In this document: positions 1 through 5,266 of the stretch, piece after piece
Layout: every line of letters starts with the position of its first letter
Numbering within the stretch: the first letter of the stretch is position 1
Source: a virus
IMG/VR virus record: IMGVR_UViG_3300030329_003808
Span: 1-22,718 of that record
Strand: one strand, 5' to 3'
Length of the DNA: 22,718 bases
The notes under the pieces: model-generated
What the model was told of the DNA's origin: nothing
What the model saw: the letters and a program-made list of their open reading frames with translations, nothing else
The model's database searches: none
Position numbers and translations under genes: made by a program

Positions 1-552
1 CTGTTCTGCCAGGTCGCGTAGCGAGGGAGAACATTGATGCTCTTTCCAAAAATCAACGATTGCTTCATACACTCGCCGCTGTGTGGTCGTTAGGTCTTCA
101 CCTCTCGATAGCGCTAGTATGCGATCGCGTAAACGAGTTGCGCGTTCTGGGGTTTGTTTGCGCCACTTTGAGTCCCACATTTCGATCGCCGCCTCTACCC
201 AATTCTGCGCTTCAATCGCCGCTTTAAACTTTTTAAAACCTGCCAGGCGTGGTCTGCCAAGTTGAAAAGCCATGTTGATAAGCACATGCTGCGCTTCTCT
301 AGGGAGTTCAAAAAACGTATCAAATATCTCTGCACAGTCACGCGTTGCAATGGCAACGTCCTGCGTAAAAAGTTCAGTACATCGTTCATCAGTTATCTCA
401 TCTCCGACGTTTAGCGAAAACTCTGGGTCAGATTCCTTTAGCATGTGCCCGATGCCGACGGTTCGCACATTCTCAGAGCAAAAATAAACATCGAGTCGCT
501 TACCTTCATCGGCTGCAATCTCTTGACTCAGCCGTGGTATGTCGATTGTCAT
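1..552 (-). CDS. T4-type lysozyme (GH24 endolysin) with LexA-like winged-helix extension, C-terminus off window
   Basis: An open frame of 184 codons runs from an ATG at 552 to base 1 without a stop. Residues about 8-148 align with T4 lysozyme: the catalytic Glu is E16 in DEGKRL, TVGIGHML follows, and then DERCTELFTQDV, LINMAFQLG, LAGFKKF and SKWRKQTPERATRLRD. The protein should cut peptidoglycan at lysis. The T4 triad Glu11/Asp20/Thr26 maps to E16/C25/T31, so the aspartate is a cysteine. From about residue 153 the frame continues as LTTTQRRVYEAIVDFW and SPSLRDLAEQ, the pattern of the LexA N-terminal DNA-binding winged helix, with no intervening stop. The ATG overlaps the upstream stop (ATGA), so translation is probably coupled to the EF-hand gene. 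The lysozyme call is firm from the motifs. The fusion is seen directly, but its end is outside the window. Confidence 0.88.
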   Translation of the reverse strand, partial: MTIDIPRLSQEIAADEGKRLDVYFCSENVRTVGIGHMLKESDPEFSLNVGDEITDERCTELFTQDVAIATRDCAEIFDTFFELPREAQHVLINMAFQLGRPRLAGFKKFKAAIEAQNWVEAAIEMWDSKWRKQTPERATRLRDRILALSRGEDLTTTQRRVYEAIVDFWKEHQCSPSLRDLAEQ

Positions 553-884
553 TTTCCGTTCTTCCTGATGGCCTGGCTACCAAAATACACGCTGACCAAG
601 CCGCCGATTGTTAAAAAGAAAATGCTGCTCATCTCTGTCAGATTCTTGCCAGCATCGTCTAGCCCAAAAATGCTGCTCAACATCAGCAGGGCAGGAAACA
701 ACAAGAGCGATAAAAGCGCGAACCAAATCATGCGGAGCTGTGCATCCTGTTTCTGATCTTCGTTTTTCAACAACTCCAACTTGATCATCCGCTCACTACG
801 CAGGAACTCTTCATCGTCAACGACACCATCCCCATTCGTATCGAGGCGATTAAATTCAGAATCAGGCTGTAACGATTTGCTCAT
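549..884 (-). CDS. EF-hand membrane protein of the lysis cassette
   Basis: 111 residues. Residues 15-26 form a textbook 12-residue EF-hand calcium loop (DTNGDGVVDDEE: D15, N17, D19, G20, D23, E26). A charged helix follows (27-50), then two hydrophobic segments at about 52-73 and 86-103 and a short basic tail. The N-terminus probably faces the cytoplasm, but topology is not certain. It overlaps the holin gene upstream and the lysozyme downstream by ATGA junctions, so the three are translated as a unit. By position it could be a second holin, an antiholin or a lysis-timing protein. The family function is unknown to me; calcium binding is inferred from the loop only. Confidence 0.8.
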   Translation of the reverse strand: MSKSLQPDSEFNRLDTNGDGVVDDEEFLRSERMIKLELLKNEDQKQDAQLRMIWFALLSLLLFPALLMLSSIFGLDDAGKNLTEMSSIFFLTIGGLVSVYFGSQAIRKNGK

Positions 885-1252
885 TTGCCGACCCCCCTCA
901 CGCGCTCATAACTTCTACCGCCAGCAAGTCCTAACATTCCTAGAAGAATTGGCATCATCACTCCCGCGTCAGCTTGCGGTATAACAATGCCGAATCCTGC
1001 TGCGATAGGTGATACGAGAAAATTAATCATCAACGCCAAAACACAAACGTACCCGCACAGAGGTCGCCAACTTGATTGAAACCAGTTTCCTTTAGCGTCA
1101 GCCTTCAACACTTCAATTTGCTGGAGTGCTATTTCCTGCGCGTGGCGTTCTGACATCGTGCTAATTTCATGCGCCAACTTTTGTTTGGTATCGGCATCAG
1201 GAATAAATTTATCTAACAATCCCGTTACTGGCCCGATCAATTGTGTTATCAC
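881..1252 (-). CDS. 3-TM holin, gene-transfer-agent type
   Basis: 123 residues starting with GTG at 1252, which overlaps the stop of the NinG-like gene by one base (TAGTG). The N-terminal half is an amphipathic, charged helix (residues 15-52). The motif WFQSSWRPLCGYVC (57-70) leads into a long hydrophobic segment to about 91, and a second one spans 98-112. The WxQxxWRP motif ahead of membrane helices is the hallmark of the 'holin of 3TMs, for gene-transfer release' family. Such proteins permeabilise the inner membrane and release the endolysin. The lysozyme two genes downstream, in the same coupled cluster, supports this. No other holin is visible in this cassette apart from the EF-hand protein. 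Confidence 0.75.
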   Translation of the reverse strand: MITQLIGPVTGLLDKFIPDADTKQKLAHEISTMSERHAQEIALQQIEVLKADAKGNWFQSSWRPLCGYVCVLALMINFLVSPIAAGFGIVIPQADAGVMMPILLGMLGLAGGRSYERVRGVGK

Positions 1253-1662
1253 TAGCTTGCTTCCCTATTCTGTTCGCGGTAATACTCAATTTTTGTTATC
1301 AGATATTTGCGCGACCACTTCCACTTGTCAGTTGATTTTCGTTTTAGCGCCTCTACTGCCTCGTCACCAATTTCATCACGCAGCCGACGCTCGAACTCAA
1401 CGGGCTTGCCAGCAAAAAACTCATTGCATGTTGAGCATTGCGGTCGCACGTTATCCTCTTCGTATTTGGTCGGAGAATATGTGCGTGGAATGAAATGCCC
1501 TGCCTGACAGTTTCTGTCGCCCAGTCTGAGTGGCTTGTCACACGTGAAACACTTAGGCGGATGATTTGTTTTCACATAACGAGCAAACTCAGGCCACAGC
1601 GTGTTCTGCAACTGAGGGATCGTTTTATTCTCCAGTTTTCTTGGCCCCTTACGTCCGCGCAC
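1252..1662 (-). CDS. ninG: NinG/Rap-like recombination protein
   Basis: 136 residues from a GTG at 1662, preceded by a GGAGG ribosome-binding site. A zinc/HNH-like core is visible: C38-x2-C41, C52, GH at 55-56, then DNVRPQCSTCN with C76 and C79, followed by a helical, charged C-terminus. This is the arrangement of lambda NinG (Rap), which promotes Holliday-junction resolution in phage recombination pathways. Its position after replication genes and a NinB-like gene, directly before the lysis cassette, matches the lambdoid nin region. The start overlaps the preceding Cys-rich ORF by 14 bases. Lambda NinG is longer, so this is a short member. Confidence 0.8.
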   Translation of the reverse strand: MRGRKGPRKLENKTIPQLQNTLWPEFARYVKTNHPPKCFTCDKPLRLGDRNCQAGHFIPRTYSPTKYEEDNVRPQCSTCNEFFAGKPVEFERRLRDEIGDEAVEALKRKSTDKWKWSRKYLITKIEYYREQNREAS

Positions 1663-1840
1663 TCACCCTCCAATATTTGTCCATGCGACGAACCATCGCT
1701 AGATATTCCCGTTCCGCTTTCTCGACTGATCCGACGCTTTTTGAAAAACATCTATCACAGTATTTTTTGCGCTTGTCATGCACAACGTTGTCGCACCGAT
1801 CATTCATGCAGGCTCTATCCACGCAAAAAATACCGCGCAA
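1649..1840 (-). CDS. small Cys-rich putative zinc-binding protein
   Basis: Up to 63 residues, with Cys at 6, 11, 16, 28 and 31: CMNDRC (CX4C) followed by YCDRC (CX2C). The rest is basic with a C-terminal helix (EKAEREYLAMVRRMDKYW). The spacing suggests a zinc ribbon, possibly nucleic-acid binding. The start is uncertain. The longest reading begins with TTG at 1840, inside the upstream HTH gene and without a clear ribosome-binding site. An ATG at 1807, ten bases past that gene's stop, would give 52 residues but lose C6 and C11. I do not recognise the family. Its place between HTH_39-like and NinG-like genes marks it as a nin-region protein. Confidence 0.55.
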   Translation of the reverse strand: MRGIFCVDRACMNDRCDNVVHDKRKKYCDRCFSKSVGSVEKAEREYLAMVRRMDKYWRVSART

Positions 1841-2012
1841 AATTGGCGTTCTTGTTGCGCTCGTTTTTTGTGAAAATCACATGCCCCTTACCGCGAAGCT
1901 CGAAGATTCTCGCTGCCAGCCTGGTGACTCCCAGAGTTTTCCAAGCGTCGTGGCTGGTCACTCCGCGTGGTTGCTTTTTCAACAGTTGCAATACTCGTAG
2001 TGCTTGACTCAT
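1815..2012 (-). CDS. HTH_39-like helix-turn-helix protein
   Basis: 65 residues from an ATG at 2012 with a good AGGAG site in front. The sequence reads RVLQLLKKQPRGVTSHDAWKTLGVTRLAARIFELRGKGH, the typical helix-turn-helix pattern seen in many short phage proteins (a 'VTRLAARIxELR' recognition helix). A basic C-terminal stretch ending FARYFLRG follows. It is probably a small DNA-binding protein acting in replication or late control; the target is unknown. Bases 1888-2012 also encode the C-terminal tail of the NinB-like protein in another frame, an overlap of 125 bases. Confidence 0.75.
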   Translation of the reverse strand: MSQALRVLQLLKKQPRGVTSHDAWKTLGVTRLAARIFELRGKGHVIFTKNERNKNANFARYFLRG

Positions 2013-2397
2013 TTTCCGTCTCCTCTTCTTTTGAGTTGTAATCGGCCAACCATTCCTCAGTAGTTTGGTCGGCTGGTTCTTTTTTCAGATCAAGATTGAG
2101 ATCGTGGGCTGCCCACGCCTCGACCTGATTCAATAAATTATTCATTGAAATAAAATTGCGCTTACGATCTAACGGCGAAAGTTCTGCGTCGGTTGCTTTG
2201 TATTTCGAACTTCGCATCGCGATGACTTCTGGCTCCATCCCTGGTACATTTTCGATCAGAAGGCAATTCCCGAGCTTTCTCAAGATCAGTTCTTTCACCG
2301 TGTCTTCGCTGACATTCACTTCGTTTGCTTGCAAGTGTTCAGCAATCACACGACACCACTTGTGCAGGCAATCGTTCTGTTCTAAGGAACGTTTCAC
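1888..2397 (-). CDS. NinB-like recombination protein
   Basis: 169 residues, starting with GTG at 2397 in a GTGA overlap with the stop of the P-like gene. The N-terminal 110 residues (RSLEQNDCLHKWCRVIAEHL, SEDTVKELILRKLG, MRSSKYKATDAEL, FISMNNLLNQVEAWAAHDLN) resemble the NinB/Orf family, a recombination mediator that loads phage recombinases on SSB-coated DNA. The last 60 residues are Glu/Ser/Thr/Arg-rich and look disordered. Of these, about 41 are encoded over the next gene in a different frame, as if an original stop had been lost. Family assignment is moderate, resting on size, motif pattern and position between P-like and NinG-like genes. Confidence 0.6.
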   Translation of the reverse strand: MKRSLEQNDCLHKWCRVIAEHLQANEVNVSEDTVKELILRKLGNCLLIENVPGMEPEVIAMRSSKYKATDAELSPLDRKRNFISMNNLLNQVEAWAAHDLNLDLKKEPADQTTEEWLADYNSKEEETENESSTTSIATVEKATTRSDQPRRLENSGSHQAGSENLRASR

Positions 2398-2759
2398 AAT
2401 CGCTTCTTGCCGACGAGTGAAATGATGTTCTTCATTGAAGCTGCTGCGAGTTTTTCATCTCGCGGCTCCGGCAGCGCCAGCGGTTCAACCAAACGATGCT
2501 CTGGTCGAGTGATCAGCAGTTGCTTGAACTCTCCCAGTGTTGGCGCAAATGAAGGAAACAAATCTACGACCTCATCCAACGCTCTCTCAATTGCGGGAAT
2601 TTCAAAAGTTTTCAAATGTCTCAACCACAATCGTTTGGCAATGTTAGTTTGCTTTTCGCTTTTCCCGCGCTGCCACGACGGGTATATCGCTGAGAAAATC
2701 TGAAAAATCTTGTTCACCGTTTTGTGATACTGCCCATCCAATGTCTGAGATTTCGTCAT
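2394..2759 (-). CDS. Lambda P-like replication protein (helicase loader)
   Basis: About 121 residues. An ATG at 2759 lies just behind an AAGGGGG ribosome-binding site; a GTG at 2762 is an alternative. Residues 11-80 (HKTVNKIFQIFSAIYPSWQRG, NIAKRLWLRHL, FPSFAPTLGEFKQLL) fit the lambda P family core. In this family an N-terminal helical domain contacts the O-ori complex and helicase is delivered to the origin. It is much shorter than lambda P (233 residues), so it may lack part of the helicase-binding C-terminus. It overlaps the end of the O-like gene by over 110 bases in another frame and joins the NinB-like gene by GTGA. Confidence 0.65.
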   Translation of the reverse strand: MTKSQTLDGQYHKTVNKIFQIFSAIYPSWQRGKSEKQTNIAKRLWLRHLKTFEIPAIERALDEVVDLFPSFAPTLGEFKQLLITRPEHRLVEPLALPEPRDEKLAAASMKNIISLVGKKRL

Positions 2760-3165
2760 CACAGCCCCCTTCTTTGTTTCTTATATTTAATTTCTTAAAC
2801 TTCTTGTTAGTCGTCGCTTTGATCGTCGCCTTTTTGACCCTCTGATCGTCGGGTTGCTCGTCGGGTTGCTCGTCGGCGTCGATCATGTTGATGTCGAAAA
2901 CCCGCGTATCTACTAGCTTTGCGATGGTTCCTCGGTTCGTCGGTTTGAACGTCGCCAAGCCCGCCGCTTGAAGGCGTTTTTTGGTCCTTCTGTACGCCGC
3001 TTCGCTCGTCGCCCCCATAGCCTTCCAATCGCCAATTAGAGCCTCGCCCGTTTCGCGGGACGCACGAAAGGCTATCAACGTTAAGAGATTGAATGATTTT
3101 GGATCACTAGCGAGAAGCGCTAGCGCGGTATCTGATCGATTTAGTTTGACAAAACCTAGTGCCAT
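2644..3165 (-). CDS. Lambda O-like replication initiator (winged helix)
   Basis: 173 residues from an ATG at 3165 with GGGAG five bases ahead. Residues 1-95 (FVKLNRSDTALALLASDPKS, NLLTLIAFRASRETGEALIGDWKAMG, SEAAYRRTKKRLQAAGLATF) form a winged-helix domain of the initiator type. A low-complexity acidic stretch with two QPDEQPDDQ-type repeats follows, then a Lys/Thr-rich linker, then a C-terminal domain. That domain organisation (DNA-binding wing, linker, partner-binding tail) and the following P-like gene point to the O role: binding the origin and recruiting the loader. The DNA encoding the linker contains tandem 12-bp repeats beside an AT-rich tract (see the ori entry). A small stem TCCC-TTCA-GGGA covers the ribosome-binding site. 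Confidence 0.65.
   Translation of the reverse strand: MALGFVKLNRSDTALALLASDPKSFNLLTLIAFRASRETGEALIGDWKAMGATSEAAYRRTKKRLQAAGLATFKPTNRGTIAKLVDTRVFDINMIDADEQPDEQPDDQRVKKATIKATTNKKFKKLNIRNKEGGCDDEISDIGWAVSQNGEQDFSDFLSDIPVVAAREKRKAN
2765..2885 (-). other. candidate replication origin (iterons plus AT-rich tract) within the O-like gene
   Basis: CGTCGGGTTGCT occurs twice in perfect tandem (2847-2858, 2859-2870) with a partial third copy at 2871. GATCGTCG occurs at 2821 and 2844. On the downstream side in the gene's direction (2765-2812) the sequence becomes strongly AT-rich. In lambda the origin lies inside the O gene as four iterons followed by an AT-rich unwinding element, in the same order and orientation. 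The call is inferred from that analogy. The repeats also encode the EQPDEQPDD stretch, so a purely protein-level repeat is the alternative. Confidence 0.4.
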
Positions 3166-3226
3166 AACGTCTCCCTGAAGGGAAACATTAAGGCACTTTC
3201 AGGTTTTTTTCAACAGTAAAACTCTT

Positions 3227-3928
3227 TTACGAGTTTTCCCACTCCATCAGCTTGATTTGCGGAACGGTGTAATACTCGCAATTAAATTTAGCGTATCGGC
3301 GGCATTCATCGCGGAATTTCTCTGGTGTTTTGCAGAACGCAATCACCGTGGCAAATTCGTCGCAATCGTCACTTGGCAAAACTGGCACCTGATATTTCAC
3401 CATGAGCCGCAGGCCGTATATGTTGTTCATGGATGGCGTCAACTCAAACCAGCCGAATTGCGGTCGGCAGCTAACGTCTGCCATCGGCGTCCGATCCATC
3501 ACCTTGAGCCAGTAGTGTCGCCAGATTTTCATCTTGGGATTTTCTGGATCAGTAAGCACCTGCCAACTTTCGTCGCCATGCCAGCACCAGTAAATCAATT
3601 CACCCGTGTCTGGTCGCCGCTCAATCAGATCAGCTTCACGGTGAAATTTCTGCAAGGCAAAAGGATTGTAGGCCAGGAGTTGATGGGAATGTGCGGAAAT
3701 CCAAAGTGCACATTCTTTGCTGACGATCATCTGTGAATGTACATTGGCCTTGAGCTTCAGCCCTTTCCAGAATCCGTCGTAAACTTTGCCGTGATTCTGC
3801 AGAATTTCTTGTGCTTGCGACTCAAAATAATTTTCAAAACTAGAAAAACTCAAGTTCTCATTCCACTCCGCTGCAACATCGTCGATCAGCGTCAATGGCT
3901 GTGAGACAGGTCGTCTTTCATTCTTCAT
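3227..3928 (-). CDS. unknown 233-residue early protein
   Basis: I do not recognise this protein. The ATG at 3928 follows a G-rich AAGGGGGGCTG site and overlaps the stop of the XRE regulator by 11 bases; a TTG at 3946 in the same frame would add six residues. It is soluble-looking and rich in aromatic residues (many Trp and Tyr), with several Cys and no obvious catalytic motif. Middle segments such as ELIYWCWHGDESWQVL and IWRHYWLKVMD suggest a compact alpha/beta fold. It is the second gene of the leftward early operon, in the slot where lambda and P22 carry CII/C1, but it is larger and shows no CII-like HTH. A weak AT-rich hairpin (3218-3237) spans the stop codon. Confidence 0.75.
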   Translation of the reverse strand: MKNERRPVSQPLTLIDDVAAEWNENLSFSSFENYFESQAQEILQNHGKVYDGFWKGLKLKANVHSQMIVSKECALWISAHSHQLLAYNPFALQKFHREADLIERRPDTGELIYWCWHGDESWQVLTDPENPKMKIWRHYWLKVMDRTPMADVSCRPQFGWFELTPSMNNIYGLRLMVKYQVPVLPSDDCDEFATVIAFCKTPEKFRDECRRYAKFNCEYYTVPQIKLMEWENS

Positions 3929-4334
3929 TTTCCAGCCCCCCTTCAACCCTTATTGTTTTGTCTTTTCGCACGACTGCTTTTTGTAAAAAAAGGTCGTACA
4001 GATTTTTCAACGCCTCATAATCTTCTTCTGGCAAAAAATCCACCTCTTTGAAGTAGTCAATTTTTCCCAGTGGTCGATCATCCGCACCCTGGAATTCCCA
4101 ATCGACCAGGATGTGAACCGGAACCTTGTAGTAATCGGCCAAAGCGGTTAGCGCCACGATGTTTGGTGGCCGCTTCAGGCCGCCGTCCTTCTCCCACTTC
4201 TGATATCCAGATTTCGTAATTTTATAGCCGGACTCTCGCAACACGGCAACAACATCATCCTGCGTCATACTGTGAACCTTCCGCAGCATTTTGATGCGAG
4301 TTGCGAAAGAAACCTGCTTGGTTTCTTTTTTCAA
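3918..4334 (-). CDS. XRE/Cro-C1 family transcriptional regulator
   Basis: 138 residues. The likely start is a TTG at 4334 behind a GGAGAG site. Residues 9-75 form a Cro/C1-type helix-turn-helix: FATRIKMLRKVHSMTQDDVVAVL and KITKSGYQKWEKD, then NIVALTALADYYKVPVHILVDW. The C-terminal 55 residues are acidic and helical and carry no S24 peptidase domain (no Ser/Lys cleavage pair), so RecA-driven self-cleavage is not expected. It is first in the leftward operon with the replication genes, the position of Cro in lambda, and divergent from the YdaS-like regulator across a 188-bp control region. It probably controls that region. Whether it is the prophage repressor or the lytic regulator cannot be told from sequence. 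Confidence 0.85.
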   Translation of the reverse strand: MKKETKQVSFATRIKMLRKVHSMTQDDVVAVLRESGYKITKSGYQKWEKDGGLKRPPNIVALTALADYYKVPVHILVDWEFQGADDRPLGKIDYFKEVDFLPEEDYEALKNLYDLFLQKAVVRKDKTIRVEGGLENEE

Positions 4335-4363
4335 CGTTCTCTCCTTTTTTATACAGCACTTGA

Positions 4364-4396
4364 AAACTACGCCTAAATTTTTAGCTAGTCAACTAA
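4364..4396 (-). promoter_or_regulatory. candidate leftward early promoter with overlapping operator
   Basis: On the minus strand TTGACT (4392-4387) is followed after 17 bases by TAGTTT (4369-4364), a perfect-length sigma70 arrangement with a strong -35 and a weak -10. The -35 lies in the interrupted palindrome TAGTCAACTA (4386-4395), so a bound regulator would block polymerase. A second imperfect palindrome, CTAAATTTTTAG, is at 4373-4384. The nine-base element GCTAGTCAA (4384-4392) recurs as GCTAGTTAA at 4514-4522. The promoter would drive the XRE and replication genes. Confidence 0.45.
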
Positions 4397-4459
4397 AAGG
4401 AGATTTTGACTTTTCTCAATGCAAATAAGAATTCAGAACTTTGCAATTAATTGTATATT

Positions 4460-4522
4460 TTGATTACTATCGAGGTTATATGTACTATGAGTATTCTTTT
4501 TTAATTTTATAAGGCTAGTTAA
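4460..4522 (+). promoter_or_regulatory. candidate rightward promoter and operator upstream of the YdaS-like gene
   Basis: TTGATT (4460-4465) and TACTAT (4483-4488) are 17 bases apart. An alternative pair is TTGCAA (4441-4446) with TACTAT (4465-4470). The AT-rich stretch continues to a short AAGG site and the ATG at 4523. GCTAGTTAA (4514-4522), matching the leftward operator copy, ends at the base before the ATG, so binding there could also hinder translation initiation or early elongation. The promoter would drive the recombination/integration operon. Confidence 0.4.
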
Positions 4523-4729
4523 ATGATTGCTGAGAACGTGTGGCATCGTTTGAAGAAGATAGGGATTGCATCTATAGCGCGTGATATGGGGATTACAAAA
4601 GCAAACATCTATCGGTGGAGAAATTCAACACCTGTCCCCGATGGTCGTTTACTTGAACTAGAAAAGATCACTGGAGTTCCGCGACACCTGTTTAAGCCGG
4701 AATTATTTGATAGGTATACCCGCTGGTAG
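4523..4729 (+). CDS. YdaS/Cro-like HTH regulator
   Basis: 68 residues. The body is one helix-turn-helix domain: IASIARDMGITKANIYRWRN, then VPDGRLLELEKITGVPRHLFKPELF. The ending 'E-x-I-TGVPRHxFKPELF' is the signature of the YdaS/Cro-like family, in which the protein is a single DNA-binding domain acting as a dimer. It is the first gene of the rightward operon, divergent from the XRE regulator, and followed by a 91-base gap. It sits where lambda has CI but is much too short for a CI repressor. It probably forms the genetic switch with the XRE protein. Confidence 0.8.
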   Translation: MIAENVWHRLKKIGIASIARDMGITKANIYRWRNSTPVPDGRLLELEKITGVPRHLFKPELFDRYTRW

Positions 4730-4820
4730 ATACTTTTAGAATCTTTTGTATACTTTTACTTGATTCTTTTCCCAAGAGGAGTAGACTCTTTTAGTGTTTA
4801 TTAAGTAAAAAGGTGAATAT

Positions 4821-5105
4821 ATGGGTGTCTATTGGGATGAATTTGTTGAAAAGTTGCCAGAAATTATTCCTTTGATTGAAGCGCGAGACTTCGAGGCGTT
4901 ATGCACCAGCATCGCCGCTGAATACGAAACTTTCGTTGCAGACTGTCAAGACCTAGCAAAAAGCCATGACTTGGCACATGGGCAGGATAACCAAAGGTAT
5001 ATAGAGCTTGCTGAACAAGCCTACGAAGAAGGCTCTATCTGGGGCGATATGGTCGCCATAAAGGAAAAGGCGGAAAACGTATCGTCCTTCGGGAGATCGT
5101 CATGA
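4821..5105 (+). CDS. unknown acidic 94-residue early protein
   Basis: An ATG preceded by AAAAAGGTGAATAT, a weak ribosome-binding site. The protein is acidic and predicted all-helical (DEFVEKLPEIIPLIEARDFE, AEYETFVADCQDLAKSHDLA, YIELAEQAYEEGSIWG), with no recognised domain. It overlaps the next small gene by ATGA. In front of it (4730-4820) is an AT-rich leader with repeated TACTTTTA/CTCTTTTA elements and a possible weak promoter (TTGATT, 16 bases, TAGACT, ending about 4793). By position it could be an anti-nuclease or host-takeover protein like other small genes near phage recombination operons, but nothing in the sequence shows this. Confidence 0.65.
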   Translation: MGVYWDEFVEKLPEIIPLIEARDFEALCTSIAAEYETFVADCQDLAKSHDLAHGQDNQRYIELAEQAYEEGSIWGDMVAIKEKAENVSSFGRSS

Positions 5106-5266
5106 GACTGACGCTGAGAGGAAACGTGTGGCAGGTCATCGGCGGCTTTGCAGGACGAAAGTTCTTCGGACACGCGCCGAGTAGGAAAGAAGCCACAGAC
5201 TGTTTTATCAATTTCATATCGAATATCAAAAGGGAGAATCGAAGTGAACACAAGCGAATCCGTTAA
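5102..5266 (+). CDS. 54-residue protein resembling an orphan integrase-type arm-binding (AP2-like) domain
   Basis: A short gene starting in an ATGA overlap with the preceding gene and ending inside the start of erf. It begins LTLRGNVWQVIGGFAGRKFF, followed by PSRKEATDCFINFISNIKRENR. The pattern 'RGxxWxV, beta turns, then a kkeA helix' is that of the three-strand-plus-helix DNA-binding domain at the N-terminus of tyrosine integrases, here standing alone. The basic composition fits DNA binding. A role as an Xis-like or accessory factor is a guess. Coupled translation upstream and overlap with the erf ribosome-binding site downstream support it as a real gene. Confidence 0.55.
   Translation: MRLTLRGNVWQVIGGFAGRKFFGHAPSRKEATDCFINFISNIKRENRSEHKRIR

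Noticed and set aside
1438-2007. 189-codon plus-strand open frame
   Set aside because: It lies antisense to the NinG-like, Cys-rich and HTH genes, has shadow-like composition (Ser/Arg/Cys-rich) and no ribosome-binding site.
3218-3237. Strong terminator after the 233-residue protein
   Set aside because: The stem is AT-rich and followed by only a few T residues, and the downstream replication genes must be transcribed; at most a weak attenuator.
5148-5243. Upstream extension of the Erf reading frame
   Set aside because: It overlaps the 54-codon gene and lacks a ribosome-binding site; the GTG at 5244 has AGGGAG in front and begins where family similarity begins.
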